A stretch of DNA of 64,000 nt from the NCBI GenBank assembly GCA_035294325.1, contig DATGLE010000210.1, forward strand, positions 3,155 through 67,154, given 5' to 3'. Both the position numbers and the translations under genes were made by a program. Position 1 is the first letter of the stretch; every line of letters starts with the position of its first letter. This DNA comes from DATGLE01 sp035294325. GTDB lineage: Bacteria; Chloroflexota; Ktedonobacteria; Ktedonobacterales; Ktedonobacteraceae. The notes under the pieces are model-generated. The model had not been told where the DNA came from, ran no database searches, and was given only the letters and a program-made list of their open reading frames with translations. Positions 1 to 7,989 of the stretch are shown here, in pieces.

Positions 1-806
1 TCTTCGCGGCTCCAGACAAGCGCGACTGGCCGCTGCAATTTCCAGGCCGCCAGCGCCAGAAGATGCTGGATGGAGAGATCTTCGCGCCCGCCGAAGGCGC
101 CTCCAATCGCCGCGTAGCGCACCACAACTTTTTCCTCCGGCAGCCGCAGCATCGCCGCAATCTGGCGCCGGTCCTCGTGCATCCACTGCCCGGCGGTCTC
201 GATCACCACATGCCCCTCCCTGTCGATATAGGCAATGCCCGCTTCCGGCTGGAGATAGGCATGCTCCTGCCAGGAGGTGCTGAACTCGCCGGAGAGCACG
301 ACATCGGCCTCGGCCAGCGCGCGCTCCGCATCGCCTTTGCGAATAGGCATGTGCAGCAGCACATTGGATCCGCGTTCTTCGTGGACCAGTGGCGCACCGG
401 GCTGCATCGCTACTCGTGGATCGGTCACGGCAGGCAGGTCCTCGTACTCGACGTGGACAAGCCTGGCGCCGGCAATGGCGGCGTCTTTGCTCTCAGCCGC
501 GACCAGCGCCACCCTGTCACCCTCGAAACGCACGACATCGCCGCACAGCGCCGGCTGATCGGCATCGATCAGTCCATAGGCGTTATAGGGAACATCGCGC
601 GCCGTGAGCACGGCCACCACGCCAGGCTCCTTGAGGGCCGCGCTGGTATCAATCGCCTTGATACGCGCATGCACACGATGGGCGAAGACGACTTGCAGGT
701 GCAGCATGCCGGGGCGCACCAGGTCCGCCGGATAGCGTGTCGCGCCCGTGACCTTGCCCAGCGCGTCTGCACGCGGCAGTGAGGCGCCAACAATACTGGT
801 TGTCAT
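1..806 (-). CDS. Xanthine dehydrogenase, molybdopterin-binding (large) subunit, 3' end off window
   Basis: Oxidises hypoxanthine/xanthine to urate at a molybdenum cofactor. Reading leftward from an ATG at 806, the frame stays open to the window edge (about 268 residues). It begins MTTSIVGASLPRADALGKVTG, the usual entry to the xanthine oxidase a/b hammerhead domain, and later reads AAIGGAFGGRED, the glycine-rich cofactor-contact motif of the family. The full family protein is about 750 residues, so roughly two thirds lies outside the window. A strong AAGGAGG site sits 5 nt before the ATG. The start overlaps the stop of the upstream FAD/Fe-S gene as ATGA, implying translational coupling. Confidence in family is high; substrate (xanthine rather than another purine or aldehyde) is inferred from the adjacent uricase. 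Confidence 0.9.
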   Translation of the reverse strand, partial: MTTSIVGASLPRADALGKVTGATRYPADLVRPGMLHLQVVFAHRVHARIKAIDTSAALKEPGVVAVLTARDVPYNAYGLIDADQPALCGDVVRFEGDRVALVAAESKDAAIAGARLVHVEYEDLPAVTDPRVAMQPGAPLVHEERGSNVLLHMPIRKGDAERALAEADVVLSGEFSTSWQEHAYLQPEAGIAYIDREGHVVIETAGQWMHEDRRQIAAMLRLPEEKVVVRYAAIGGAFGGREDLSIQHLLALAAWKLQRPVALVWSRE

Positions 807-2242
807 GCCTGACCTCCTTGCGCACTTTGCGCCGCACGGGCCACCGCGTCGAGGATCTTGCGATAGCCGGTGCAGCGACAAATATTGCCACTGAGGGCGA
901 CGAGCGTTTCATCAAGATTGGGATGCGGGCGCTCTTGCAGCAGCTTGGCTCCGGCCATCAACATGCCGGGGATACAGAATCCGCACTGCACCGCGCCGCA
1001 ATCGATAAAGGCTTGCTGGAGCGGATGCAGTTCGCCGCCATAGGCAGCCCCCTCCGCCGCGAGACCTTCAATCGTCGTAATCCTGCCGTTATGAGCCTGA
1101 GCGGCGGGAACCAGGCAGGACATTACGGCCTGCCCGTTCAACCAGACGGTGCAGGCTCCGCACTCGCCCTCGGCACAGCCTTCCTTCGTGCCGGTCAGCC
1201 CGGCATCCTCGCGCAGCATATTCAGCAGCGTCTTGCGCTGCGCATTGGCGATCAGATAGGGCCTGCCATTGATGACGGTGGCAATCGTTCCGTCAAAGTG
1301 ACCGGACGGGGGAACCGCTTCAAGCTCCGCATCCGCCAGAGGAGAACGCGCGTCCAGCAGCACCGGTCGCTCCATCCAGCCTTCGTTCTCTCTGCCTGTG
1401 GCGATGCGCTGGAGCGCCTGCGTGACGAGGGCCACCAGCGTCTCTTTGCGGTACGAGGCGGAGCCGCGCACGTCGTCGATGGGCGCGGCATCGTCGAGCG
1501 CCAGTTGCCCGGCCTCGCGACAGACCGCTTCGTCGAGCCGCCTGCCCCGCAGGTACTCTTCGACGTGGCGCGCATGCACAATCGTCGGCGCCAGGCAGCC
1601 CAGGGCCACGCGCGCATCCGTGACTATTTCGCCCTCAAAGGTCAGCAGCATGGCGAAGTCGATCACCGAGATCGCCTGCGCGCGGCGCAGTCCGAGCCGC
1701 ACGAAGAGGCCGCGCTGGTTATCCCGCATCATGGGAATACGAATCTCGCGGATCATCTCATCGGATTGCAGCACGGTACGCCGGAAGCCGGGATAGAAAT
1801 CATCCATCTCCACCACGCGCTCGCCGCCGCGACGCACGAGCACAAGCCGCGCGCCCAGCGCCGTCAGCGCCGCGATGGTATCGTTGGCCGGGGAGGCCGT
1901 CACCAAGTTTCCGGCAACCGTCGCGCGGTTGCGGATCTGAGGCGCGCCGATCACCTGGCACGCCTGCGCCAGAGGCAGCGCGCGCCGCACACACAGCGGC
2001 GAGGCGATCACATCGTTATGCGTGGTGAGCGCGCCCAGGCAGATATATCCATTCTCCTCACGGATGTACTTGAGGTCGCACAGGGCGGTAACATCGATCA
2101 GCGTGGATGCCGGTTTCACGCCCCGCTGCAACTCGACCAGGACATCGGTGCCGCCGGCGATCAGGCGCGCCCTGCCCGCGTGCTGCTCAAGCAGCGCCAG
2201 CGCTTCATCGACACTGGTCGGCTGAAGATAGCTTTGCCACAT
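803..2242 (-). CDS. Xanthine dehydrogenase FAD-binding and 2Fe-2S subunits fused in one protein
   Basis: This 479-residue protein joins two electron-transfer modules that are often separate genes. Residues 1-290 are a CoxM/XdhB-type FAD domain (IAGGTDVLVELQ, then APQIRNRATVAGNL for FAD binding). Residues 310-479 are a CoxS/XdhC-type domain with both iron-sulphur clusters: GCAEGECGACTVWLNG for the plant-type cluster, then CGFCIPG and NICRCTGYR for the helical cluster. The order is FAD first, Fe-S second, with a roughly 25-residue linker. It passes electrons from the molybdenum subunit encoded immediately downstream (ATGA overlap). It follows the uricase gene by 18 bp in the same operon. Confidence 0.9.
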   Translation of the reverse strand: MWQSYLQPTSVDEALALLEQHAGRARLIAGGTDVLVELQRGVKPASTLIDVTALCDLKYIREENGYICLGALTTHNDVIASPLCVRRALPLAQACQVIGAPQIRNRATVAGNLVTASPANDTIAALTALGARLVLVRRGGERVVEMDDFYPGFRRTVLQSDEMIREIRIPMMRDNQRGLFVRLGLRRAQAISVIDFAMLLTFEGEIVTDARVALGCLAPTIVHARHVEEYLRGRRLDEAVCREAGQLALDDAAPIDDVRGSASYRKETLVALVTQALQRIATGRENEGWMERPVLLDARSPLADAELEAVPPSGHFDGTIATVINGRPYLIANAQRKTLLNMLREDAGLTGTKEGCAEGECGACTVWLNGQAVMSCLVPAAQAHNGRITTIEGLAAEGAAYGGELHPLQQAFIDCGAVQCGFCIPGMLMAGAKLLQERPHPNLDETLVALSGNICRCTGYRKILDAVARAAQSAQGGQA

Positions 2243-2260
2243 AATCCCTTCTCCATTACA

Positions 2261-3208
2261 TTAGCTTTTCCGGCTCATGGTCAGTTTCAGGTTTCCATAG
2301 GCCGGGAATGGATCGCTATAGACCTTCACTTTAGGATCGGTCTCGGAGACGGCAATGGGATCGCGCGTGCGATTCTGGCCGTCGAAGCTCACTTCCGAAA
2401 GTTGGGAGAAGCGGTCCAGCACGCGCAGCCCCATTTCGTGCATGAGATGCTGGATCGATTCGCTGACGAACTCGTGAAAGACGGTCTGCACGACATCGCG
2501 CAACTGTTCGCTGGGAACGTAGCGCGACAGGTCGGACGCAATTAGATCGCCAGCGCTGGCGTATCTCCAGAACACGTCCATATAAATGTAGAGTGGCCGG
2601 TCTCCGCGCTCCGGCAGGGTGGTATATTTGTCGCGCACGAAATGAGTGAAGGCGCTGCCGGTCACTTTGAGCAGCTTGAGGCCGATCCGCCCGCAGCGAT
2701 GCGCCGTGACCGTAGGGCCGCCGCGCGAGCGGTCCATATCGAGATACGCATAGCCGTAGTCGTTGTTTGAGCGGCTGAAAAGCACTTCGCTGTCGCCGAA
2801 GCCTCCCCGCGCGCTCCGGGGCACCTGTGCGGCTGAGAATGGCAGCTCGCGCCCGGTAATGCGCAGCGCCTCCATCTGTGGATAGGTATTCAGGAAACCG
2901 CTGCCCAGGAAATAAAGCAGGCCCTCAAGCGTCGCCCCCTGGTAGTTGAGCGACTCGCGCAGGATGAAGTTTTTCATGCTGTCCGTCGCCACGACCATCG
3001 AGTTATCCCCGCGCGTGTAGGCGGGCAGGAAATTGTTGCCAAAGACTTCCAGGTCTACCTCGGCGGCAAAAAGAATGTTGGATCTGCCGCTAAAAGGCGA
3101 TTCGGGGACCGGCCTCACTCCTTTCATCGGAGCAGCGTATGTACGATAGACGGGGACGTACAATTTTCCATAGCTGATCTCATAATTGTACTGGTTCTCA
3201 GCGCTCAT
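2261..3208 (-). CDS. pucL: Factor-independent urate hydroxylase (uricase)
   Basis: Oxidises urate to 5-hydroxyisourate using oxygen and no cofactor. The protein is about 315 residues, normal for a stand-alone uricase. It carries YGK near the N-terminus (catalytic lysine), the T-D motif DNSMVVATDSMKNFI, a YIYMDVFWRY strand, and SESIQHLMHEMG near the C-terminus, all typical of the two T-fold domains. There is no fused OHCU decarboxylase domain as in Bacillus PucL. An ATG at 3208 is preferred: TAAGGAGG lies 6 nt upstream of it, whereas a GTG one codon earlier is too close to that site. It is the first gene of the uricase-xdh operon, with a consensus promoter and a dyad at its start region. Confidence 0.92.
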   Translation of the reverse strand: MSAENQYNYEISYGKLYVPVYRTYAAPMKGVRPVPESPFSGRSNILFAAEVDLEVFGNNFLPAYTRGDNSMVVATDSMKNFILRESLNYQGATLEGLLYFLGSGFLNTYPQMEALRITGRELPFSAAQVPRSARGGFGDSEVLFSRSNNDYGYAYLDMDRSRGGPTVTAHRCGRIGLKLLKVTGSAFTHFVRDKYTTLPERGDRPLYIYMDVFWRYASAGDLIASDLSRYVPSEQLRDVVQTVFHEFVSESIQHLMHEMGLRVLDRFSQLSEVSFDGQNRTRDPIAVSETDPKVKVYSDPFPAYGNLKLTMSRKS

Positions 3209-3278
3209 CACTGCCCTCCTTAAATTTAAGCACTTATAAAACGGGCCAGCCGCAATGGACCAACTTATTTTTGCTTAG

Positions 3279-3295
3279 CGGAAATTATATTTCCG
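3279..3295. promoter_or_regulatory. Operator-like dyad O1 (CGGAAA-N5-TTTCCG)
   Basis: CGGAAATTATATTTCCG is a 17-bp dyad with perfect 7-bp arms. It begins just downstream of the uricase promoter -10 box, where a repressor would block start of transcription. A related dyad occupies the same place relative to the allC promoter. The likely reader is the IclR-family protein encoded at 9343, but that is inference. Confidence 0.6.
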
Positions 3296-3303
3296 TTATA
3301 TAG

Positions 3304-3332
3304 AGTATAATCACACTTTATGTTGCTGTCAA
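3304..3332 (-). promoter_or_regulatory. Sigma-70 type promoter of the uricase-xdh operon
   Basis: On the minus strand, TTGACA (3332-3327) is followed after exactly 17 nt by TATACT (3309-3304). Transcription would start near 3297 and run into the uricase gene about 90 nt later. The dyad at 3279-3295 lies over the predicted start point. Confidence 0.75.
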
Positions 3333-3361
3333 GGGGGAAACGAACCATCCCAAAAACTCGG

Positions 3362-3428
3362 AACGTTTCCCGAAAACAGGGATACAGAGCGGCTGCGCCG
3401 CTCTGTATCCCTGTTTTCGGGAAACGTT
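3362..3428. repeat. Perfect long palindrome between the divergent purine promoters
   Basis: Two 32-bp arms (3362-3393 and 3397-3428) are perfect inverted copies around a TGC loop. The outer ends read AACGTTT and AAACGTT, and the inner part GAGCGGC/GCCGCTC. It lies between the uricase and allC promoters, upstream of both, so it would be extruded or bound as DNA rather than transcribed. It may insulate the two promoters or be one member of the variable-stem palindrome set seen elsewhere in the window. Confidence 0.85.
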
Positions 3429-3437
3429 TATCTCCCC

Positions 3438-3466
3438 TTGACAAGCGGACAGGGAATGCTTATACT
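3438..3466 (+). promoter_or_regulatory. Sigma-70 type promoter of the allC-allB operon
   Basis: TTGACA (3438-3443), a 17-nt spacer, then TATACT (3461-3466). This is the same pair of boxes and spacing as the divergent uricase promoter. The transcript would start near 3474 and carry a leader of about 140 nt before allC. Confidence 0.75.
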
Positions 3467-3472
3467 CTTTTA

Positions 3473-3488
3473 CGAAAAGCTATTTTCC
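3473..3488. promoter_or_regulatory. Operator-like dyad O2 at the allC transcription start
   Basis: CGAAAAGCTATTTTCC keeps the CGxAAA-N5-TTTCC geometry of O1 and sits 6 nt after the -10 box of the allC promoter, overlapping the predicted start. Arms are imperfect, so confidence is lower than for O1. Confidence 0.45.
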
Positions 3489-3537
3489 ACGTATCAAAAT
3501 TTGTTGGCGATTGTGCATAACGAGAACGCGATGCAGC

Positions 3538-3567
3538 GGATCCTTCGCTGCCGCTCAGGATGACATG
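3538..3567 (+). repeat. Dispersed repeat A, single copy
   Basis: GGATCCTTCGCTGCCGCTCA followed by GGATGACATG. The same unit occurs as an inverted pair at 10351-10423 and in a diverged inverted pair at 41925-41994. This copy lies in the allC leader. Confidence 0.7.
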
Positions 3568-3615
3568 CGCGACGATAGTCGTTAAAAATCCTAATATACA
3601 AGGAGCGAGAGCCAT

Positions 3616-4863
3616 ATGAACGAAGAGATATCCGCCCGCACAGTCATGGAACGCTGCGACATCCTGGGAGGTTTCAGCGAGGAACCAGACTGCCTTACGC
3701 GGCCCTTCGCCAGCCAGGCCATGCGCCGCGTCAATGAGGCCGTCACGGCATGGATGCACGATGCCGGCATGACCGTGCAGCAAGACGCAGTTGGCAACCT
3801 CATAGGGCGCTACGAGGCGTTTTCCGCAGGCGCGAAAACCCTGCTCCTCGGCTCGCATCTCGACAGCGTGCGCAACGCGGGCAAATACGACGGGCCGCTG
3901 GGGGTGATGATCGCGCTCGCCTGCGTTGAGCGCCTGCACCAGCGCCAGGAGCGGCTGCCGTTCGCTATCGAGGTGCTCGGCTTCGCCGATGAAGAGGGCC
4001 TGCGCTACCAGAGTGCGTATCTCGGCAGTCGCGCCATGACCGGCACGTTCGATGTGGACGCGCTCCAGTTGACCGACGCCGATGGGATACCGATGGCCGA
4101 GGCGATTCGCGCGTTCGGTGGCAATCCTGATCCACGTATTTTACGTACTCCTCGCTGGCAGAGCGGCGACCTGCTGGGCTACTGCGAAATTCACATCGAG
4201 CAGGGGCCGGTGCTGGAGGCGCGTGGTCTTCCGCTCGGCGTGGTCTCCGCGATTGCAGGCATGAACCGCATCAGTGTGCAGTTCACGGGCGAGGCCGGTC
4301 ATGCCGGAACGGTGCCCATGGAACTGCGCCACGATGCCCTGTTCGCGGCTGCGGAGTTCGTGCAGGCCGTCGAAACAATTGGACGCAGTATAGAAGGACT
4401 GGTAGCAACGGTGGGGCAGCTCAGCGTGCGGCCAGGAGCCAGCAATGTGATCCCCGCTGAGGTGACGCTGAGCCTGGATGTACGGCACCAGGATGACAGC
4501 GTGCGCAAAGAGGCGAGTCGCCATCTGGAAGCCCGCGCGCGGGAGGCCGGGCAGGCGCGGGGCGTTACCTGCAAGTGGCAACTGCTCCAGGAGCATGCCG
4601 CCGTCTCCTGCTCGCCGCGCATGGTACAACTGCTGGGACGGGCCATCGAAGAATCCGGCTACCCGCTGCTCTCGCTGCCAAGCGGTGCGGGCCATGACGC
4701 GGCGATCCTCTCGGAACTGACCGCTACCGGCATGCTTTTCGTGCGCTGTCGCGGCGGCATCAGCCATAACCCGGCGGAGTCGGTCATGGTGGAGGACGTG
4801 GCCGCCGCTATCAAAGCAACGGAGCGTTTCCTATCGCTGCTGGCTCAGGAGGGTGAACAGTAA
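3616..4863 (+). CDS. allC: Allantoate amidohydrolase (M20 family)
   Basis: Hydrolyses allantoate to ureidoglycine, ammonia and CO2 in purine breakdown. The 415-residue protein has the M20 di-metal layout: GSHLDSV (His and Asp ligands), GFADEEGLR (catalytic Glu and ligand Glu), HIEQGPVLE, then SGAGHDA and a C-terminal HNPAE ligand motif. Related N-carbamoyl-amino-acid hydrolases and ureidoglycolate hydrolases share this fold, so the substrate rests on context: allantoinase follows at once with a TAATG stop/start overlap. An AAGGAG site lies about 11 nt before the ATG. Confidence 0.88.
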   Translation: MNEEISARTVMERCDILGGFSEEPDCLTRPFASQAMRRVNEAVTAWMHDAGMTVQQDAVGNLIGRYEAFSAGAKTLLLGSHLDSVRNAGKYDGPLGVMIALACVERLHQRQERLPFAIEVLGFADEEGLRYQSAYLGSRAMTGTFDVDALQLTDADGIPMAEAIRAFGGNPDPRILRTPRWQSGDLLGYCEIHIEQGPVLEARGLPLGVVSAIAGMNRISVQFTGEAGHAGTVPMELRHDALFAAAEFVQAVETIGRSIEGLVATVGQLSVRPGASNVIPAEVTLSLDVRHQDDSVRKEASRHLEARAREAGQARGVTCKWQLLQEHAAVSCSPRMVQLLGRAIEESGYPLLSLPSGAGHDAAILSELTATGMLFVRCRGGISHNPAESVMVEDVAAAIKATERFLSLLAQEGEQ

Positions 4864-6242
4864 TGGCTCAGTACGATCTTGTGGTACGCAACGGTACGCT
4901 GGTAACGACAACAGGCGAGCAGCGCGTTGATCTTGCCGCCGACGATGGGCGCATTGTGGCGTCTGGCCTCGACCTTGCGGGGATGGGCAAGGAGGAGATC
5001 GACGCCAGCGGGCTATATATCTTTCCCGGCGTCATTGATGCCCATGTGCATTTCAATGAACCTGGCCGTACCGCCTGGGAAGGCATTGCCACGGGGAGCG
5101 CTGCCCTCGCGGCGGGAGGAGCAACCGCCTTTTTCGATATGCCGCTCAATGCCTCCCCGCCCACGCTCGATGCCGCCAGCTTCGATCTCAAGTTGCAGGC
5201 CATGCGGAACTCATCGCTCGTTGATTTCGCACTCTGGGGCGGCCTGGTGCCGGGCAATATAGAGCAGTTGGATGATCTGGTCGTGCGCGGGGTTATCGGC
5301 TTCAAGGCTTTCATGAGCAATAGCGGGATCGAAGATTTCGCGGCAGTCGATGATCTGACCCTCTATGAGGGCATGGCGCGTATCGCCAGCCTGGGCAGCA
5401 TTGTCGCAGTGCACGCGGAAAACGATCAGATTACCGGCGCGCTCGCTCGCCGCGCACTCGCGGAGGGCCGAACGGGAGTGCGCGACTATCTCACGTCGCG
5501 GCCCGTCGTTGCCGAACTTGAGGCTATCGCGCGCGCGATCCAGTTCGCCGCCGATACTGGCTGCGCCCTGCACATCGTGCATGTGAGCAGCGGGCGCGGC
5601 ATTGCCCTGGTGCTGGAGGCGCAGGCACGCGGCGTGGATGTGAGCTGTGAGACCTGCCCGCACTATTTAGTGCTGAGCGAGGAGGACGTTGAACGGCTGG
5701 GAGCCATCGCCAAATGCGCGCCGCCCATCCGTTCGCGGGCGGAGCAGGACGCGCTCTGGCAGCACATCTTCGCGGGCAACCTGCCAATGGTCGTCTCCGA
5801 TCACTCGCCTGCGCCCGCCGCGATGAAAAGTGACAAGAACTTTTTCAAGGTCTGGGGCGGCATCTCCGGCTGCCAGTCCGTATTGCAGTTGCTATTGACA
5901 GAAGGCTACGAGAGACGGCACTTACCTCTGGCAAAGATCGTCGCCCTGACCAGCGAAAATATCGCGCGGCGTTTCGGCCTCTTCCCAACAAAGGGCCATC
6001 TCGCTCCCGGCGCCGATGCCGATATGACGCTCGTCGACCTGCAAGGCCGCCAGCGGCTTGAGGCCGGAGACCTGCACTATCGTCATCAGCACAGCCCCTA
6101 CGTCGGTATGGAACTGCGCGGGCGCATTGTACGCACGCTGGTGCGCGGCAGGACGATTTTCCGCGAAGGCAAGATCGTCTCACCACCCACCGGCCAGCTT
6201 GTGAGACCGGATCGTGCGCAGCCGCGAGATTGTGAACATTGA
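4863..6242 (+). CDS. allB: Allantoinase
   Basis: Opens the allantoin ring to give allantoate. The 459-residue amidohydrolase shows DAHVHFNEPG (HxH metal pair), GFKAFMSNSG (bridging carboxylated lysine), VHAEND and HIVHVSS (further His ligands), and SDHSPAP (catalytic Asp). The EPGRTAWEG stretch and MPLN loop are typical of allantoinase rather than dihydropyrimidinase. Its start codon overlaps the allC stop by one base, so the two are coupled. The enzymes for 5-hydroxyisourate and OHCU are not in the window and may lie beyond the left edge. Confidence 0.9.
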   Translation: MAQYDLVVRNGTLVTTTGEQRVDLAADDGRIVASGLDLAGMGKEEIDASGLYIFPGVIDAHVHFNEPGRTAWEGIATGSAALAAGGATAFFDMPLNASPPTLDAASFDLKLQAMRNSSLVDFALWGGLVPGNIEQLDDLVVRGVIGFKAFMSNSGIEDFAAVDDLTLYEGMARIASLGSIVAVHAENDQITGALARRALAEGRTGVRDYLTSRPVVAELEAIARAIQFAADTGCALHIVHVSSGRGIALVLEAQARGVDVSCETCPHYLVLSEEDVERLGAIAKCAPPIRSRAEQDALWQHIFAGNLPMVVSDHSPAPAAMKSDKNFFKVWGGISGCQSVLQLLLTEGYERRHLPLAKIVALTSENIARRFGLFPTKGHLAPGADADMTLVDLQGRQRLEAGDLHYRHQHSPYVGMELRGRIVRTLVRGRTIFREGKIVSPPTGQLVRPDRAQPRDCEH

Positions 6243-6244
6243 CA

Positions 6245-6374
6245 ACCAGATTCGGGAAGGGGAAGGGATGAGGGGATGCGGTAGGGGCTTGCGCTTCGGC
6301 CCCCACCACCCAACCGCTCCACCCAGCCGGCGCCGCGCCCCTACCCCGGTCCCGATCTTGCCGATCTTGAATGG
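6245..6374. repeat. MITE-like repeat B, short form
   Basis: A 130-bp GC-rich segment bounded by ACCAGATTCGGG on the left and CCGATCTTGAATGG on the right. Inside it holds GTAGGGGCTTGCGCTTCGGC and CAGCCGGCGCCGCGCCCCTA. The same blocks recur in the longer copy at 12835-13060. It fills most of the gap between allB and the DUF3830 gene. Confidence 0.6.
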
Positions 6375-6453
6375 AACATTTCATTATCGCGTAGCTACGC
6401 GTAGTGAGAGATTTCCAATCTCATGAGAATTTTCTAAAGGAGAGCGATATAAT

Positions 6454-6870
6454 ATGACCACGCTACGTATTACTGCCGGTCCGTTTATATTTACGGCGCG
6501 CATGGAGGAGGCGGACGCTCCCAAAACCTGTGCAGCATTCAGCCGTATCCTGCCGTTTCGCAGCAAGATTATACACGCCCGTTGGAGCGGAGAAGCTGCC
6601 TGGATACCGCTGGGCGACTTCCAGCCTGGCTTCAGTTTCGAGAACCATACGAGCTACCCCGCTCCCGGCCAGGTATTGTTCTACCCCGGAGGGTACAGCG
6701 AGACCGAGATTCTCTTCCCCTACGGGGCTACGCGCTTCGCCAGCAAGCTCGGTCAACTGGCCGGCAATCACTTTCTGACCATCACCGGCGGCGCCGAACA
6801 GTTGCGCGAACTTGGGCGCCTGGTACTGTGGGAGGGCGCCCAGGATATCGTCTTTGAAAGCATGGAGTAG
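6454..6870 (+). CDS. DUF3830 family protein, cyclophilin-like fold
   Basis: A 138-residue soluble protein matching the DUF3830 pattern: an N-terminal strand (FIFTARMEE), the AWIPLGDF turn, PGQVLFYPGG and a C-terminal NHFLTITGG block. The family has a cyclophilin-like beta barrel but no established reaction. It is often found among purine or allantoin genes, and here it sits between allB and hydroxypyruvate isomerase on the same strand. AAGGAGA lies 10 nt before the ATG. A role in the ureide/glyoxylate steps is inference only. Confidence 0.7.
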   Translation: MTTLRITAGPFIFTARMEEADAPKTCAAFSRILPFRSKIIHARWSGEAAWIPLGDFQPGFSFENHTSYPAPGQVLFYPGGYSETEILFPYGATRFASKLGQLAGNHFLTITGGAEQLRELGRLVLWEGAQDIVFESME

Positions 6871-6883
6871 GAAAGGAAAGCAT

Positions 6884-7693
6884 ATGCTGCGCTTCGATCT
6901 CAATATTTCGATCCTCTTGAAGGAGGTGCCATTCCTGGAGCGCTTCGAACTGGCGGCGCGTTCGGGCTTCGGCGCCGTCGAGTTCTGGTGGCCCGGCGAC
7001 GAAAACCTTGCCGCTGTGGAACAGCAAATACAGAAGACCGGGCTGAAAGTAGCGCTGATGAACTTCAATGCAGGCGATATGGCGAGCGGAGAGCGCGGCT
7101 TTCTCAACGTTCCCGAGCGGCGTGAGTGGTTCCGCGATCACGTGCCGCAGGCGCTTGAATTCGCCAGGCGCATCGGCTGCCCACAGCTCAACGCCCTGGT
7201 TGGCAACGCCATCCCTGGCGCGAGCCGCGAGGAGCAGCTAGACCTTGTGCGTGAGAACCTGGCCTGGGCCGCTGATCGCGCCGCCGAGGCCGGTCTGGGC
7301 GTGGTCGTCGAGTCCCTGAATAGCTTTGAAAATACCCGCTACCTGCTCACGAACACCAATGAGACGCTGCAACTGCTCGCCGGGGTCAACCGCCCGAACC
7401 TCAAATATCAATACGACGTGTATCATATGCAGCGCATGGAGGGGAACCTTATCGACACGCTGCGCAGGCATATCGGGATGATCGGGCATATTCAGGTCGC
7501 GGACTCGCCGGAGCGCCACGAGCCGGGCACGGGCGAGATCCATTATGCCCATGTGCTGGCCGCCATCGACGCGCTCAACTATCCGGGCTACATCGGTCTC
7601 GAATACAATCCCGCCTCCGGCTCGCAAGCCAGCTTTGCCTGGCTGCCCGCAGACCGCCGCGAGCCAATCGCGGTGAGCGCCCTGCGGTTGTAA
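6884..7693 (+). CDS. hyi: Hydroxypyruvate isomerase
   Basis: Interconverts hydroxypyruvate and tartronate semialdehyde. The 269-residue TIM barrel begins MLRFDLNISILLKEVPFLER. It carries VEFWWPGD near the start, VVESLNSFENTRYLL mid-protein (Glu metal ligand), YDVYHMQRMEGN, GHIQVADSPERHEPGTGEIH and GLEYNP, all close to Hyi rather than other AP-endonuclease-fold isomerases. The ATG at 6884 follows AGGAAAGG; an upstream in-frame start would overlap the DUF3830 gene and is unlikely. With glycerate kinase downstream and tartronate semialdehyde reductase at 18266 it marks the glyoxylate-to-glycerate route that recovers carbon from allantoin. Confidence 0.9.
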   Translation: MLRFDLNISILLKEVPFLERFELAARSGFGAVEFWWPGDENLAAVEQQIQKTGLKVALMNFNAGDMASGERGFLNVPERREWFRDHVPQALEFARRIGCPQLNALVGNAIPGASREEQLDLVRENLAWAADRAAEAGLGVVVESLNSFENTRYLLTNTNETLQLLAGVNRPNLKYQYDVYHMQRMEGNLIDTLRRHIGMIGHIQVADSPERHEPGTGEIHYAHVLAAIDALNYPGYIGLEYNPASGSQASFAWLPADRREPIAVSALRL

Positions 7694-7746
7694 GGCAATG
7701 AACATTGATATCTATAAATGCGGCAATCAGAAAGGATGATGGATAT

Positions 7747-7911
7747 CTGTAGGGGCGCAGCGCCGCCGTGGACGTGTAACCCGATCACATGCCTGCGGCG
7801 CAAGCCCGCCGTTGCGGATTTCTCCACGTTGGGTAAACAGAAGAGGGAGCGGGCTTGCGCCGCGGGTCGGTCACGGTACGCTGCCATTCACGGCGGCGCT
7901 GCGCCCTACAG
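7747..7911. repeat. GC-rich nested inverted repeat in the hyi-glxK gap
   Basis: The outer pair CTGTAGGGGCGCAGCGCCGC (7747) and its inverted copy ending at 7911 enclose an inner pair, GGCGCAAGCCCGC and GCGGGCTTGCGCC. It shares the GTAGGGG and CGGGCTTGCGC blocks with repeat B but is otherwise different. It occupies most of the 296-bp gap. Confidence 0.6.
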
Positions 7912-7989
7912 CGGCTGCATCGCTCCGGCCCTATTGTCAACCTTGATCGTTAACATACCTGTTATTGTTGTTGAGAGGAGACAGAAGCC

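Noticed and set aside
779..2545. A 588-codon open frame on the plus strand opposite the xanthine dehydrogenase genes
   Set aside because: It is antisense to clear FAD and 2Fe-2S motifs, has no recognisable domain, and is rich in Arg/His/Gln as expected from reading a GC-rich gene backward.
3320..3520. A 66-codon frame between the divergent purine promoters
   Set aside because: It reads through the perfect palindrome and the allC promoter, so it cannot be a normal gene.
4141..4767. A 208-codon minus-strand frame inside allC
   Set aside because: It is antisense to the M20 metal-ligand motifs and has no start signals.
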